Below are positions 24,437-33,688 of a stretch of DNA of 64,000 nucleotides, piece after piece. The stretch's first letter is position 1. Every line of letters begins with the position of its first letter. A model generated the notes under the pieces. That model was not told the DNA's origin and did no database searches. It saw only the letters and a list, made by a program, of their open reading frames with translations. Both the position numbers and the translations under genes were made by a program. Source of the DNA: Ilumatobacteraceae bacterium (GTDB lineage: Bacteria; Actinomycetota; Acidimicrobiia; Acidimicrobiales; Ilumatobacteraceae); the NCBI GenBank assembly GCA_018401375.1, contig JAGYKR010000009.1:1-64000 (forward strand), in the 5' to 3' direction.

Positions 24437-25374
24437 CCGCTCAGGACGCGCCTCGGGAACCGGCGTCCGATTCCGTTTCCGATTCCGTGTCCGATTCTTT
24501 CTCCGAACTCTGGAGGCTCGCCGAGTTCGCTCAGTCCTGCACCTCGCTTGCGGAGCGTTCGAAAGAGGCCTATCTGAGCGACATCCACCTGTTTGCGGAG
24601 TGGTGCGCACGCGGCAAGATGATGTCCCCGCCCGAGGTCACCCGCAGCGCAGTCCGGCGCTACGTGGCACACCTCACCACCCGACAGTTCGCCCGACGCA
24701 GCATCGCTCGCAAGGTGGCGTCCTTACGGCGCTACTGCAAATGGGCCACCCGGGTGGGTGTGATGACGGTGGATCCAACGATTGGGGTGCAGATTTCTGG
24801 CGCCGAGTCACGTCTGCCGCGGGTGATCGAACGCTCCGAACTAGAGGTGTTACTGGAGGGACCGACCCCGGCCGAAGAACCCGAATGGCGACTCCGTCGC
24901 GACAATGCTGTGCTCGAAGTCCTGTATGGCTCGGGGCTTCGAGTTTCCGAATTGTGCTCTTTGGATCTGGACTCTTTGGACCTATCCGGCGGCGCTGTGA
25001 CCGTGTGGGGCAAGGGATCCAAGCAACGCCGGGTGCCCCTCGGGGATCTGGCCACCGCGGCGCTACGGCTGTGGTTGGGGATCCGTCACGAGGCCATCGA
25101 TCCAACTCAAGGGGCAGCGCTGTTCGCCAACGAACGCGGTCGCCGTTTAACCCCGCGCGATGTGCGTCGGATCCTCGACCGCCGGTCTGTGAACCCCACC
25201 CACCCGCACGCGTTACGTCACACGTTTGCCACCCACCTGCTCGATGGTGGAGCGGATCTGCGAGCGGTTCAGGAGCTCTTGGGCCACGCCGATGTGGCCA
25301 CCACTCAGCGCTACACCCATGTCAGCCGGGAACGGCTGCGGGCCGTCTACACCGAAAGCCATCCTCGGGCATGA
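24433..25374 (+). CDS. xerC: Tyrosine recombinase XerC
   Basis: A 313-residue site-specific recombinase resolving chromosome dimers at dif. Catalytic residues: Arg in GSGLRVSELC, Lys in GKGSKQRRVPL, HALRH, the later His in LLGHADVATTQ and Tyr in RYTHVS. The N-terminal SAM-like domain binds core DNA. Before it, three 12-bp repeats encode SDSVSDSVSDSF, an unusual acidic lead. ATG 24433 is used because it overlaps the dprA stop. It overlaps the next gene by ATGA too, so dprA-xerC-whiG is tightly coupled. Confidence 0.94.
   Translation: MTAQDAPREPASDSVSDSVSDSFSELWRLAEFAQSCTSLAERSKEAYLSDIHLFAEWCARGKMMSPPEVTRSAVRRYVAHLTTRQFARRSIARKVASLRRYCKWATRVGVMTVDPTIGVQISGAESRLPRVIERSELEVLLEGPTPAEEPEWRLRRDNAVLEVLYGSGLRVSELCSLDLDSLDLSGGAVTVWGKGSKQRRVPLGDLATAALRLWLGIRHEAIDPTQGAALFANERGRRLTPRDVRRILDRRSVNPTHPHALRHTFATHLLDGGADLRAVQELLGHADVATTQRYTHVSRERLRAVYTESHPRA
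24466..24501 (+). repeat. 3 x 12-bp tandem repeat in the xerC N-terminus
   Basis: TCCGATTCCGTT, TCCGATTCCGTG and TCCGATTCTTTC. In frame, encodes a Ser-Asp-Ser-Val/Phe repeat before the DNA-binding domain. Confidence 0.9.
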
Positions 25375-26129
25375 GTCACGGGGTCATTGACCCGGATCTC
25401 CGACGGCACTGGGAGCGATGGCTCGCAAAGCAGGATGCTGGGGCCCGAGACCAACTGATCATTCATTACTCCCCGCTCGTGAAGTTCGTGGCGGGTCGCG
25501 TCGGTGCGGGCATGCCGTCCAGCGTGGAAGCCGGGGACCTCGTGTCAGCGGGCATCTTCGGTCTGATCGACGCCATCGAACGCTACGAACCGGATCGGCA
25601 GATCAAGTTTGAGACCTTCGCCGCACCGCGTATCCGCGGGGCGATCTATGACGGGCTGCGCGAATTGGACTGGGTGCCGAGGTCCGTGCGGCGTCGGGCC
25701 CGCGAGGTGGAGCAAGCCTTTGCTGACCTTGAGGGCCGTAGCGGCGAGGCCCCTGATGACGACGATCTGGCGGCACATCTCGGGATCAGTACGAACGAAC
25801 TTACGAAATGGCTGAGTTCGATCGCCGCCACCACCGTCGGTCCTTTGGACCGAGCGATCGAGATGGGTCACGAACCGCCGGCCGACCCAACTCCCACCCA
25901 TTCGCCGATTCGCGCTTTGGAGGACCGGGAGACCCGGGGGGCGATGCGTGCAGAGATCCGCAGCCTTCCCGAACGCGAGAAACTTGTGCTCTCTTTGTAT
26001 TACGACGAAGGTCTGACCTTGGCGGAGATCGCTGAGGTGCTCGGGGTGACGGAGAGTCGAGTCTCACAGATTCACACCAAAGCGGTGCTGCATCTGCGGT
26101 CACGGTTGTCGGCCTCGGGCCTGATCTGA
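25371..26129 (+). CDS. whiG: RNA polymerase sigma factor of the WhiG/FliA family
   Basis: A 252-residue sigma-28-type factor. Region 2 (LVKFVAGRVGAGMPSSVEAGDLVSAGIFGLIDAIERY), region 3 (LGISTNELTKWLSS) and region 4 (LPEREKLVLSLYYDEGLTLAEIAEVLGVTESRVSQIHTKA) are complete. In Streptomyces whiG lies close to rpsB-tsf and drives sporulation; elsewhere this family drives flagellar genes. Neither process is visible here, so its regulon is open. ATG 25371 overlaps xerC by 4 bp. No anti-sigma factor gene is adjacent. Confidence 0.92.
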   Translation: MSHGVIDPDLRRHWERWLAKQDAGARDQLIIHYSPLVKFVAGRVGAGMPSSVEAGDLVSAGIFGLIDAIERYEPDRQIKFETFAAPRIRGAIYDGLRELDWVPRSVRRRAREVEQAFADLEGRSGEAPDDDDLAAHLGISTNELTKWLSSIAATTVGPLDRAIEMGHEPPADPTPTHSPIRALEDRETRGAMRAEIRSLPEREKLVLSLYYDEGLTLAEIAEVLGVTESRVSQIHTKAVLHLRSRLSASGLI

Positions 26130-26143
26130 ATCAGGCGGGCCCG

Positions 26144-26575
26144 ATGCTGTCGCAAATGATCTGGTCGATAGCCGTGCTGGCGATCGCCGCAGTGGGGACA
26201 CCCGGGCTGAGTGATCACGAGATCCTTGATCCGTATCGGCCACCCCAATGCACCTGGTGTCCGGGAAATCGCGGTATTGAGTTGGATACACCCAGTGGCC
26301 ATGAGGTGCGGGCGCTGCGGTCCGGATACGTGAGTTATGTGGGCTTCGTGGCGGGGACTGGGTACGTGGTGGTGGACATCGGCGAGGGCCTAAGGGTGAC
26401 TTATGGCGGTGTGATCCCGGCGGATGTGCGGGTGGGTGATCCGGTTCCGGCTGGTTCAGTCCTCGGCATCACCGAAGGATCCCTTCACCTCGGTGTCCGA
26501 CGCCAGGACTCCTATATCGATCCGTCAATTCTGTGGGCACCGCGCACCGTGCGCGCCCGCCTGATCCCGGGTTAG
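26144..26575 (+). CDS. LytM/M23-like exported protein, probably degenerate
   Basis: A 143-residue protein with an N-terminal hydrophobic signal ([17 protein letters not shown]) and an M23-type fold: [46 protein letters not shown] and SLHLGVR. The family zinc motif HxxxD is normally HRGVD; here it reads NRGIE, so the first His is Asn and the Asp is Glu, while HLG is kept. Hence it may be a non-catalytic activator rather than a peptidase. M23 genes often precede rpsB in actinobacteria. It starts 15 bp after whiG. Confidence 0.8.
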   Translation: MLSQMIWSIAVLAIAAVGTPGLSDHEILDPYRPPQCTWCPGNRGIELDTPSGHEVRALRSGYVSYVGFVAGTGYVVVDIGEGLRVTYGGVIPADVRVGDPVPAGSVLGITEGSLHLGVRRQDSYIDPSILWAPRTVRARLIPG

Positions 26576-26679
26576 ACTCCCCTCGTCCTCACCTGAGGGC
26601 CTCGTTACATTCACAGGGTCTCATTCGCAAGCGGTCGCGTCAGCGTCTGAATGGGATCACAACCGCTACAGGAGAAGTC

Positions 26680-27624
26680 ATGGCCGTCATTTCTATGCGT
26701 CAGATGCTCGAAGCCGGAGTGCATTTCGGACATCAGACCCGCCGTTGGGACCCCCGGATGAAGCGTTTCATCTTCGGTGAGCGCAACGGCATCTACATCA
26801 TCGATCTGCAACAGACGCTGAGCCGTGTTGAGGTCGCCTACAACTTCGTGCGCGATGAGATCGCCGCTAAGGGCGGCACCGTGTTGTTCGTGGGCACCAA
26901 AAAGCAGGCCCAGGATCCGGTCCGTGACTTCGCTAACAAGTGCGGGATGCCGTACGTGAACGAGCGGTGGCTGGGCGGCATGCTCACCAACTTTGAGACC
27001 ATTTCCAAGCGGGTAGCCAAGATGCTCGAATACGAGCGCATGAAGGCCTCTGGCGAGTTTGAAGTGATGATCAAAAAGGAGGCCCTGCTGCTCGACCGTG
27101 AGCTCGAGAAGTTGCAGCGCAACCTCGGCGGTCTGCGCGATATGAAGCGTCTGCCCGATGCGATCTTCATCCTTGACACCAAGAAAGAGCACATCGCAGT
27201 CACCGAGGCCAACAAGCTCGGGATTCCGGTTGTGGCCGTTGTGGACACCAACGTCAACCCCGACGTCATTCAGTTCCCGATCCCGGGCAACGATGACGCG
27301 ATCCGGGCCAACGCTCTCATGTCACGGGTCATCGCTGATGCGATCGAAGAGGGTCGCTACATCTCCTCTCGCCGGAATCCAGCAGCAGCAGCCGCTGCGG
27401 CCGCTCCGGTCCAGCGCAACGCTGAGGAGGAGGCCGCCTTTGAGCAGGCTCAGGCCGAGGCTCGCCGCCAGGCCGCCCGGGCCCAAGCCGAGCGTGATGC
27501 TCGCCTGCGCGCCGAGAAGGTAGCCGAAGAGACCGCCCCAGAGATCGCCCCAGAGCCCGTCGCTGTAGCCGAGGTCACCGAAGACACGGCTCCCGTCGCA
27601 GAAGAAACCACTCCCGAGAACTGA
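26680..27624 (+). CDS. rpsB: 30S ribosomal protein S2
   Basis: A 314-residue protein with the S2 hallmarks: [60 protein letters not shown] and [22 protein letters not shown]. The core ends near residue 240; the remaining 75 residues are an Ala/Glu/Arg-rich and then acidic tail common in actinobacterial S2. ATG 26680 follows an AGGAGAA site and gives the conserved start; the frame is open upstream. A 104-bp leader precedes it. It leads rpsB-tsf-pyrH-frr. Confidence 0.97.
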   Translation: MAVISMRQMLEAGVHFGHQTRRWDPRMKRFIFGERNGIYIIDLQQTLSRVEVAYNFVRDEIAAKGGTVLFVGTKKQAQDPVRDFANKCGMPYVNERWLGGMLTNFETISKRVAKMLEYERMKASGEFEVMIKKEALLLDRELEKLQRNLGGLRDMKRLPDAIFILDTKKEHIAVTEANKLGIPVVAVVDTNVNPDVIQFPIPGNDDAIRANALMSRVIADAIEEGRYISSRRNPAAAAAAAAPVQRNAEEEAAFEQAQAEARRQAARAQAERDARLRAEKVAEETAPEIAPEPVAVAEVTEDTAPVAEETTPEN

Positions 27625-27636
27625 GAGTTCAAGAAC

Positions 27637-28425
27637 ATGTCATTCACCGCTAAAGACGTCCAAGCCCTCCGCCAATCCACCGGCGCTGGGATGATGGATT
27701 GCAAGAAGGCTCTCGAGGAGACCTCGGGAGACATGGAGGCCGCTAAGCAGTTACTCCGTGAAAAAGGACTGGCAGCGAGCGCGAAGCGCGATGATCGTGA
27801 GAACACTCAGGGCCTCGTCGCGTTGAAGATCTCCGGCACCGTCGGCGCGATCGTCAAACTCAAGTCCGAAACGGACTTCGTCGCCTCGAGTGAGTTGTTT
27901 AAGGCCGAGGCGGATGCCCTGGTTGATCTCGTCATCGCCAAAGGCGTAGACGCTGTTTCCGAGCGCACCGAGAAGCTCGAGGAACTGAAGATCACGCTCA
28001 AGGAGAAAATCGAGATTGGTGAAGTGATCCGCATGGACGCTGCCGCCGGCAATGTTCTTGATTCTTATGAGCACATCCAAGGTGGTCGCGGGGTGAATGC
28101 CGTGCTCGTAGAGGTCAGTGGTGGTACCCAAGAACTCGCACACGATGTTGCGGTCCACATCGCTTTCGCCCGGCCGACTTACCTCACTCGTGAGGAGATC
28201 CCCGCTGAGATCATCGCTCAGGAGCGGACCACCCTCGAAGCGATCACCCGTAACGAGGGCAAGCCAGAGCAGGCGATCCCCAAAATTGTTGAAGGCCGCA
28301 TCGGGGGCTTCTACAAAGATGTGGTTCTGCTCGAACAGCCCTACGCCAAAGATGACAAACAGTCTGTGACCCAGATCCTTGGTGGAGCACAGATCGTCCG
28401 CTTCGCTCAAGTGGAGATCGGCTGA
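27637..28425 (+). CDS. tsf: Elongation factor Ts
   Basis: A 262-residue guanine-nucleotide exchange factor for EF-Tu. N-terminal UBA-like VQALRQSTGAGMMDCKKALEE, the TDFVA motif in KLKSETDFVASSELF, and the C-terminal domain KDVVLLEQPYAKDDKQSV are all present. It follows rpsB by 12 bp and precedes pyrH by one base, the classical order. Confidence 0.97.
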   Translation: MSFTAKDVQALRQSTGAGMMDCKKALEETSGDMEAAKQLLREKGLAASAKRDDRENTQGLVALKISGTVGAIVKLKSETDFVASSELFKAEADALVDLVIAKGVDAVSERTEKLEELKITLKEKIEIGEVIRMDAAAGNVLDSYEHIQGGRGVNAVLVEVSGGTQELAHDVAVHIAFARPTYLTREEIPAEIIAQERTTLEAITRNEGKPEQAIPKIVEGRIGGFYKDVVLLEQPYAKDDKQSVTQILGGAQIVRFAQVEIG

Positions 28426-28426
28426 G

Positions 28427-29176
28427 ATGAGCGACTCGATGCCTTCCGCCGGGATTCCTCGATGGAAGCGCATCGTTTTTAAACCTTCTGGTGAGGCCCT
28501 GGCCGGCCCGGCTGGCCGGGGCCTCGATGGAGACACCCTCGAAAAGACGGCCCTCGAGATCATTGAGTTGCGCCAAAACCTCGGCGTAGATGTTGCGGTT
28601 GTGGTCGGTGGCGGGAACTTCTGGCGGGGCCGGACCGGTTCGTTGACGGGAATGGATGCCAGCCAGTCCGATCACATCGGCATGCTCGGCACCGTGATGA
28701 ATGCGCTCGCCCTCCAAGATGCGCTCGAGCGCTGCGGCCAAGACACCCGCGTGCAGTCGGCCATCGAGATGCCTCGGATCGCTGAGCCGTACATTCGGCG
28801 GAGAGCGATGCGCCACCTCGAAAAGGGCCGCGTGGTGATTTTCGCAGCCGGTACCGGAAACCCTTACTTCACCACCGATACCGCCGCCGCATTGCGGGCT
28901 GCAGAGATCGAAGCGGATGTGTTGATTAAGGGCACCCATTCGGGTGTGGACGGGGTCTACTCGGCCGATCCTCGCACCGACGCCACGGCGACCAAATATG
29001 AAGAGGTCGGCTATATGGAAGTGATGACGAAGAACCTGAAGGTGATGGATGCGACAGCGATCGCGTTCTGCCGCGATAACGGCATCCCGATCGTGGTCTT
29101 TGATATGTCTGATCCTGGTTCCTTGCGGTCAATCCTGATGGGTGAGCGCGTCGGGACCATCATTCGCGATCTCTGA
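28427..29176 (+). CDS. pyrH: UMP kinase
   Basis: A 249-residue amino-acid-kinase-fold enzyme phosphorylating UMP to UDP. The motif IVFKPSGEAL has Pro where most homologues have LKLSGEAL. GGGNFWRG, DHIGMLGTVMNALALQ and GTGNPYFTTDTAAALRA are conserved. ATG 28427 starts one base after tsf and is preceded by GGAGATCGGCTGAG. It usually begins with Lys-Arg-Ile-Val-Leu-Lys; here 14 extra residues precede this motif. Confidence 0.96.
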   Translation: MSDSMPSAGIPRWKRIVFKPSGEALAGPAGRGLDGDTLEKTALEIIELRQNLGVDVAVVVGGGNFWRGRTGSLTGMDASQSDHIGMLGTVMNALALQDALERCGQDTRVQSAIEMPRIAEPYIRRRAMRHLEKGRVVIFAAGTGNPYFTTDTAAALRAAEIEADVLIKGTHSGVDGVYSADPRTDATATKYEEVGYMEVMTKNLKVMDATAIAFCRDNGIPIVVFDMSDPGSLRSILMGERVGTIIRDL

Positions 29177-29217
29177 GTATCTCCCACGATTCTCTCGGGT
29201 ATGGGTACGCTGTTCGG

Positions 29218-29775
29218 GTGACCGAAGAAACCCTGCTCGAAGCCATGGAGAAGATGGATAAGGCCGTGGAGCACGTTCAGGGGCAGTTCCAAAGTCTGCG
29301 CACCGGCCGTGCGGTTCCTGCCCTCGTGGAAAAGCTGCTCGTCGAGTACTACGGAGCTCCGGTTCCTTTGCAACAGCTCGCTTCCATCCAAGTGCCTGAG
29401 GCCCGCAGCTTGTTGATCCGGCCCCATGACAACTCCACGCTGGCTGTGATCGAGAAAGCGATCCGCAACAGCGACCTCGGCGTTTCTCCGAATAACGATG
29501 GAGTGGCGATCCGGCTGAACTTCCCGGCCTTGACCGAGGAGCGCCGCAAGGAATACGTGAAAGTGGCCAAGAACATGGCCGAGGACGGTCGGATTGCGAT
29601 CCGCAACCTGCGCCGTGATGCTCGTAAACATATGGAGGCGGCGGAGAAGGAGAGTGTGATCTCCGCCGACGAACTGGAGCGGGCCGAAAAAGAGTTGGAG
29701 AAGATCACTCACGAACACGTGGAGAAGATCGATTCCGCTCTGGGACGCAAGGAACAAGAACTGCTTGAGGTCTGA
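29218..29775 (+). CDS. frr: Ribosome recycling factor
   Basis: A 185-residue protein that splits post-termination ribosomes with EF-G. It has the long three-helix bundle, LRTGRAVPALVEKLLVEYYG, PLQQLASIQVPEARSLLIRP, and NDGVAIRLNFPALTEERRKEYVK. Starts with GTG 29218, 41 bp after pyrH. Length is canonical. Confidence 0.97.
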   Translation: MTEETLLEAMEKMDKAVEHVQGQFQSLRTGRAVPALVEKLLVEYYGAPVPLQQLASIQVPEARSLLIRPHDNSTLAVIEKAIRNSDLGVSPNNDGVAIRLNFPALTEERRKEYVKVAKNMAEDGRIAIRNLRRDARKHMEAAEKESVISADELERAEKELEKITHEHVEKIDSALGRKEQELLEV

Positions 29776-29860
29776 GACCGACCGGCTCGGTTGGTGTGTA
29801 ACTACCGTGCGGGGGTTTCGGACTAGTGATCAACTCTAACGAGTGGAAAAGGGAGAGGTA

Positions 29861-31198
29861 ATGGGTGAGGACCGGTGGAGTGAGGAAGAGGAGCGTCGGC
29901 CCTCATTGTTCGCGGACGACCCCGATGCCAGCACAGAACTGTCATCTACAGAACTGTCATCTACGGATCCGGCCTCTGGGGAGGTCACCCGGCAGCGTCT
30001 GAGGTTTGATGATTCGGGCGCGTTACCGGCCTGGACTGATCCGCCCACCGGCGAGGTGACCGGACGCGGACGTGCTGCAACAGCCGAGGATCCACCATTG
30101 GACGAAGGGGTGGATGTCTGGTCCAGCTTCACCGGAGAAAACCCGTTGTGGAGCGAGGACGATGTCCTTGAGGACTACACGCCCACAGGTGGTACCACCC
30201 GGCCGGGGCGTGCCACCCCGCCGCGCTCAGAGGCCACGGCCGGCGGTCCGGGCCGCATCACGATCGGCACCGATCCCTCCGGTATCGTGCGGCGCCCCCC
30301 GCCGGCCTCGACGCGTCGCCAGCCAGCCACAGGCTCATCCCAGCTCGCAGCCTCCTCTGGTCGTGACCTGCCGATGGCGGTGGCCGTTGGTTTGTTGATG
30401 GCAGCCGTGTTCACCGCAACGGTGATGTGGCGTCCGGTCGCCGCCTTGATTCTGGTGATGCTCCTACTCGGGTTGGCTGCAGTTGAGTTTTATAACAAGG
30501 TGGCCGGAAAGGGGTACCGACCCTCCATCGTTCCGGGCGTTTTGGCGGCGGTCCTCGCCCCAGCAGCTGGATATTGGGTAGGTGTGTCGGGAGTTTTGCT
30601 CGTGATTACCTTTGCCATGTTGGTCACTGCTGGTGGGTTCATCGGGGCCGAGTCCGTGGAAGCCGGACCCTTGCCGAACACCGCAATCACCATGCTCGGA
30701 GTGGTGTGGATTGGTCTGCTCGGTTCTTTTGCGGCACTGATTCTGTCGTTGTCTAACGATGGCCTCAACAGCACCTATGGCACCGACACCTTGTTCTTGT
30801 TGGCCCTCGGTGTCGTGGCTCATGACGTTGGCGCCTATTTCGTGGGCTCGGCGGCGGGTCGATCCCCGCTGCGTAAATGGATCAGTCCAGCCAAGTCGGT
30901 GGAAGGTTTCATTGGTGGGGCGTTGTTTACCGTGGTGGTACTCGTGATCGTAGGAATCTCCGAACGCAGCACCACCTGGACCTCCACCATCGATTTGGTG
31001 TTGTTAGCGCTCGTGATCTCGGTGGCTGCTCCGATGGGCGATCTCGTGGAGAGCATGTTTAAGCGCAACCTGGACGCCAAAGATTTCGGGACCACGATCC
31101 GTGGTCACGGTGGGGTACTGGACCGCTTTGACGGGTTCTTGTTCGCCTTGCCTGCGGTCTACTACCTGACCGTGGTGCTTCAGCCTTGGGTGCAATGA
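29861..31198 (+). CDS. cdsA: Phosphatidate cytidylyltransferase with long N-terminal extension
   Basis: Makes CDP-diacylglycerol for phospholipid synthesis. The first 170 residues are hydrophilic, acidic and Ser/Thr/Pro-rich and include a 15-bp duplication (STELSSTELSSTD); they are likely disordered. The membrane domain (about 175-445) has eight or so helices and the family signature SMFKRNLDAKDFGTTIRGHGG followed by LDRFDG. ATG 29861 follows GGGAGAGGTA. It overlaps dxr by ATGA. The extension is not part of the E. coli enzyme but similar ones occur in actinobacteria. Confidence 0.93.
   Translation: MGEDRWSEEEERRPSLFADDPDASTELSSTELSSTDPASGEVTRQRLRFDDSGALPAWTDPPTGEVTGRGRAATAEDPPLDEGVDVWSSFTGENPLWSEDDVLEDYTPTGGTTRPGRATPPRSEATAGGPGRITIGTDPSGIVRRPPPASTRRQPATGSSQLAASSGRDLPMAVAVGLLMAAVFTATVMWRPVAALILVMLLLGLAAVEFYNKVAGKGYRPSIVPGVLAAVLAPAAGYWVGVSGVLLVITFAMLVTAGGFIGAESVEAGPLPNTAITMLGVVWIGLLGSFAALILSLSNDGLNSTYGTDTLFLLALGVVAHDVGAYFVGSAAGRSPLRKWISPAKSVEGFIGGALFTVVVLVIVGISERSTTWTSTIDLVLLALVISVAAPMGDLVESMFKRNLDAKDFGTTIRGHGGVLDRFDGFLFALPAVYYLTVVLQPWVQ
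29933..29962 (+). repeat. 2 x 15-bp tandem repeat in cdsA
   Basis: ACAGAACTGTCATCT occurs twice without mismatch, followed by a partial third copy. Adds ELSST to the disordered N-terminus. Confidence 0.9.
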
Positions 31199-32397
31199 CC
31201 ACGTCCGGCCCGCCGGTGCGCGTTGCGGTAGCCGGTTCTTCTGGTTCCATCGGCACCCAAACCTTAGATGTGATCCGCTCCGATCCTGAGGCCTATCAGG
31301 TGGTCGCACTGGCGGTTGGCTCTGCGGCCGATCTGCTCATCCAACAGGTCCGGGAGTTTCGCCCCCAGATGGTGGTGGTCACCGATCCCGCCGCTCGCGA
31401 TGATGTGGTGGAACGGCTCGGATCTGCTGGGCTGCGCGCTGAGGGCCTCGGGTCAGTCCTGGTGTCGGGGGACCTCACAGATCTGGTGACCGGCGCCGAT
31501 GTGGTGATTAATGGCGTGGTTGGTTTCGCCGGGCTCGACGTGACTGTGGCCACGCTGGCTGCTGGCCTTCGGCTCGGTCTTGCTAACAAAGAGAGCCTGA
31601 TCGCTGCGGGTCCGGTGGTGCAGCCCCTGCGCAAGATTCCAGGAGCAGAGATCCTGCCGGTGGATTCAGAACACTGCGCAATCCATCAGTGCCTGAGATC
31701 ATCGCATCGTAGTTCCGATGATGCGGGCAGCGAGGTGGCCCGACTGGTGTTGACTGCGAGCGGTGGCCCGTTCCGGGGCCGCAGCGCAGCCGAACTAGCA
31801 GCGGTGACCGTGGCTGATGCGTTGGCCCATCCGACCTGGTCGATGGGGCCGAAGATCTCCGTGGATTCCAGCACTTTGATGAACAAAGGGCTTGAGGTGA
31901 TCGAAGCCCATGAATTGTTCCAGGTGGACTACGCACAGATCGATGTGGTGGTGCATCCTCAATCTGTGATCCATTCCATGGTGGAGTTCCGTGATGGCTC
32001 CACGATCGCGCAGATGAGCTTGCCTGATATGCGCCTCCCGATTGGTTATGCGCTCGGTTATCCCGATCGGATTTCCACCCCGTTCGGCCGGATCGATTGG
32101 GCCCAGTTGGCTCGTCTGGACTTTGAACTACCTGATCTGACCACGTTCGGTTCGTTGAAGGTGGCATATCAGGCGGGTCAAACCGGCGGGACTGCCCCGG
32201 CTTGGTTAAGTGCTGCGAATGAGGTGGCGGTGGAGGCTTTCCTCGCTGGGAGGATCCGATGGAATCAGATCGCTGGCATCTGTGTTGACACCCTTGAACG
32301 ATATGACGGGCACATCCCCGCAAGTATTGATGATGTGATCGCCGCTGACGCTCTCGCACGGGTGAGAGCCTCCGAAGTGCTGCAGACTGTGAGATGA
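31195..32397 (+). CDS. dxr: 1-deoxy-D-xylulose 5-phosphate reductoisomerase
   Basis: A 400-residue NADPH enzyme, second step of the MEP isoprenoid pathway. NADPH motif GSSGSIGTQTLDVI, LANKESLIAAG, the metal/substrate site VDSEHCAIHQCL, ASGGPFRG, and NKGLEVIEAHELF with VVHPQSVIHSMVEF are present. ATG 31195 overlaps the cdsA stop. Followed by Rip and ispG, the same order as mycobacterial dxr-rip1-ispG. Confidence 0.97.
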   Translation: MTTSGPPVRVAVAGSSGSIGTQTLDVIRSDPEAYQVVALAVGSAADLLIQQVREFRPQMVVVTDPAARDDVVERLGSAGLRAEGLGSVLVSGDLTDLVTGADVVINGVVGFAGLDVTVATLAAGLRLGLANKESLIAAGPVVQPLRKIPGAEILPVDSEHCAIHQCLRSSHRSSDDAGSEVARLVLTASGGPFRGRSAAELAAVTVADALAHPTWSMGPKISVDSSTLMNKGLEVIEAHELFQVDYAQIDVVVHPQSVIHSMVEFRDGSTIAQMSLPDMRLPIGYALGYPDRISTPFGRIDWAQLARLDFELPDLTTFGSLKVAYQAGQTGGTAPAWLSAANEVAVEAFLAGRIRWNQIAGICVDTLERYDGHIPASIDDVIAADALARVRASEVLQTVR

Positions 32398-32407
32398 ACA
32401 GGATCCG

Positions 32408-33670
32408 ATGAGCGCTTACAACAGGTTTAAAAGTGAAATGGTGGCTGGCGGAGCGGTGACAGAACACACTCCCGATGAGCTCGCCGGTGGCTGGCGAGGC
32501 GCCTTCGGGGTGCTCGGGCTCGTGGGTTTATTGACATGGCTGGCCATGATCAACATCTGGTGGTTCGTGTTCGTGGTCGGTTTGTTGATCTCGGTGTTCT
32601 TGCATGAGCTCGGCCATTATCTGACCGCCCGGGTCACCGGGATGAAGGTCACGCAGTTCTTCATCGGTTTTGGGCCGCGCCTGTGGAGTTTCCGCCGGGG
32701 CGAAACCGAGTACGGGGTGAGGGCTCTGCCGCTCGGGGCCTTCGTGCGCATCATCGGGATGAGCGATATGGACCCGGTGGACCCTGTAGATGAGCAACGG
32801 ACCTACCGGGTCAAGAGCTATCCAAAGCGGATTCTGGTGATCACCGCCGGATCATTGATGCACATGGTGATCGCAATTTTGTTGCTATTTACGGTCTATT
32901 CGATCGCAGGTGAGACGGTGCTCGGGGACGGGGCACGGGTGTCGCGGGTGGAGATGGCCGGGCCAGCCGGCGTGGCGGGTGTGTTACCCGATGATGTGAT
33001 CGTTGCGATTAACGGTGTGTCGGTGTTAGGTCCCGCAGCCCTTGGTGACGAGATCCGCAGTTACCCACCCGGGACGATTGTGCAGTTAGATCTGCTGCGT
33101 GAAGGCGTGGCCCAGATTGTGAATGTCGGCCTCGGTGCCAACATCGACGAGTCCTCAAACTTCTTCGGTAAGGCCTACCTCGGTGTGGCCTCGGGGCAGG
33201 TGTTCAGCACCCGGGATCACTCGGTGGTCTCTGCGGCGGGAAGCAGCGTCGTTGACATCTTCCCGATCGCTTGGGAGTCCACCAAAGGCGTCATCAAGGT
33301 GCTGAACCCAGTCAATATCTTTGGGCATCTGACCGGCAGTAACGATGACATCACCACCCGGCCCACCACCGTAGTGGGGATCACGGGGATCAGCGATGAC
33401 GTCGGCGAGTCCGAGGGCATCGTTGGGATCTTGTTCTTGTTAGCGATCCTCAACGTCTTTGTGGGCGTGTTTAACATGTTCCCGCTGCTGCCTCTTGATG
33501 GTGGCCATGCGGTGATTGCGACCTATGAGCGGGTCCGTGAACGCCGTGGGCAGCGCTATTACGCCGATGTGTCTAAGGCCATGCCCTTTGCTACTGCGGT
33601 GATCGTTTTGTTGTTGTTCTTGTTCGCGTCGGGCTTGTACCTCGACATCACCAAACCCCTCGGCGGTTGA
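32408..33670 (+). CDS. rip1: Site-2-type intramembrane metalloprotease (Rip1/RseP)
   Basis: A 420-residue M50 protease. The first catalytic helix carries HELGH (about residue 66), a PDZ-like domain spans roughly 175-260 (GPAGVAGVLPDDVIVAINGVSV), and the C-terminal helix carries LDGGH with a conserved NMFPLLPLDGG. It releases membrane-held regulators such as anti-sigma factors by intramembrane cleavage. Its place between dxr and ispG is conserved in actinobacteria; no anti-sigma target is in the window. Confidence 0.94.
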   Translation: MSAYNRFKSEMVAGGAVTEHTPDELAGGWRGAFGVLGLVGLLTWLAMINIWWFVFVVGLLISVFLHELGHYLTARVTGMKVTQFFIGFGPRLWSFRRGETEYGVRALPLGAFVRIIGMSDMDPVDPVDEQRTYRVKSYPKRILVITAGSLMHMVIAILLLFTVYSIAGETVLGDGARVSRVEMAGPAGVAGVLPDDVIVAINGVSVLGPAALGDEIRSYPPGTIVQLDLLREGVAQIVNVGLGANIDESSNFFGKAYLGVASGQVFSTRDHSVVSAAGSSVVDIFPIAWESTKGVIKVLNPVNIFGHLTGSNDDITTRPTTVVGITGISDDVGESEGIVGILFLLAILNVFVGVFNMFPLLPLDGGHAVIATYERVRERRGQRYYADVSKAMPFATAVIVLLLFLFASGLYLDITKPLGG

Positions 33671-33688
33671 GATGGACGGTTGTTGATT

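Noticed and set aside
24258-25370. Long reading frame running into whiG in its own frame
   Set aside because: It overlaps dprA and xerC coding sequence entirely; whiG homology begins only at 25371.
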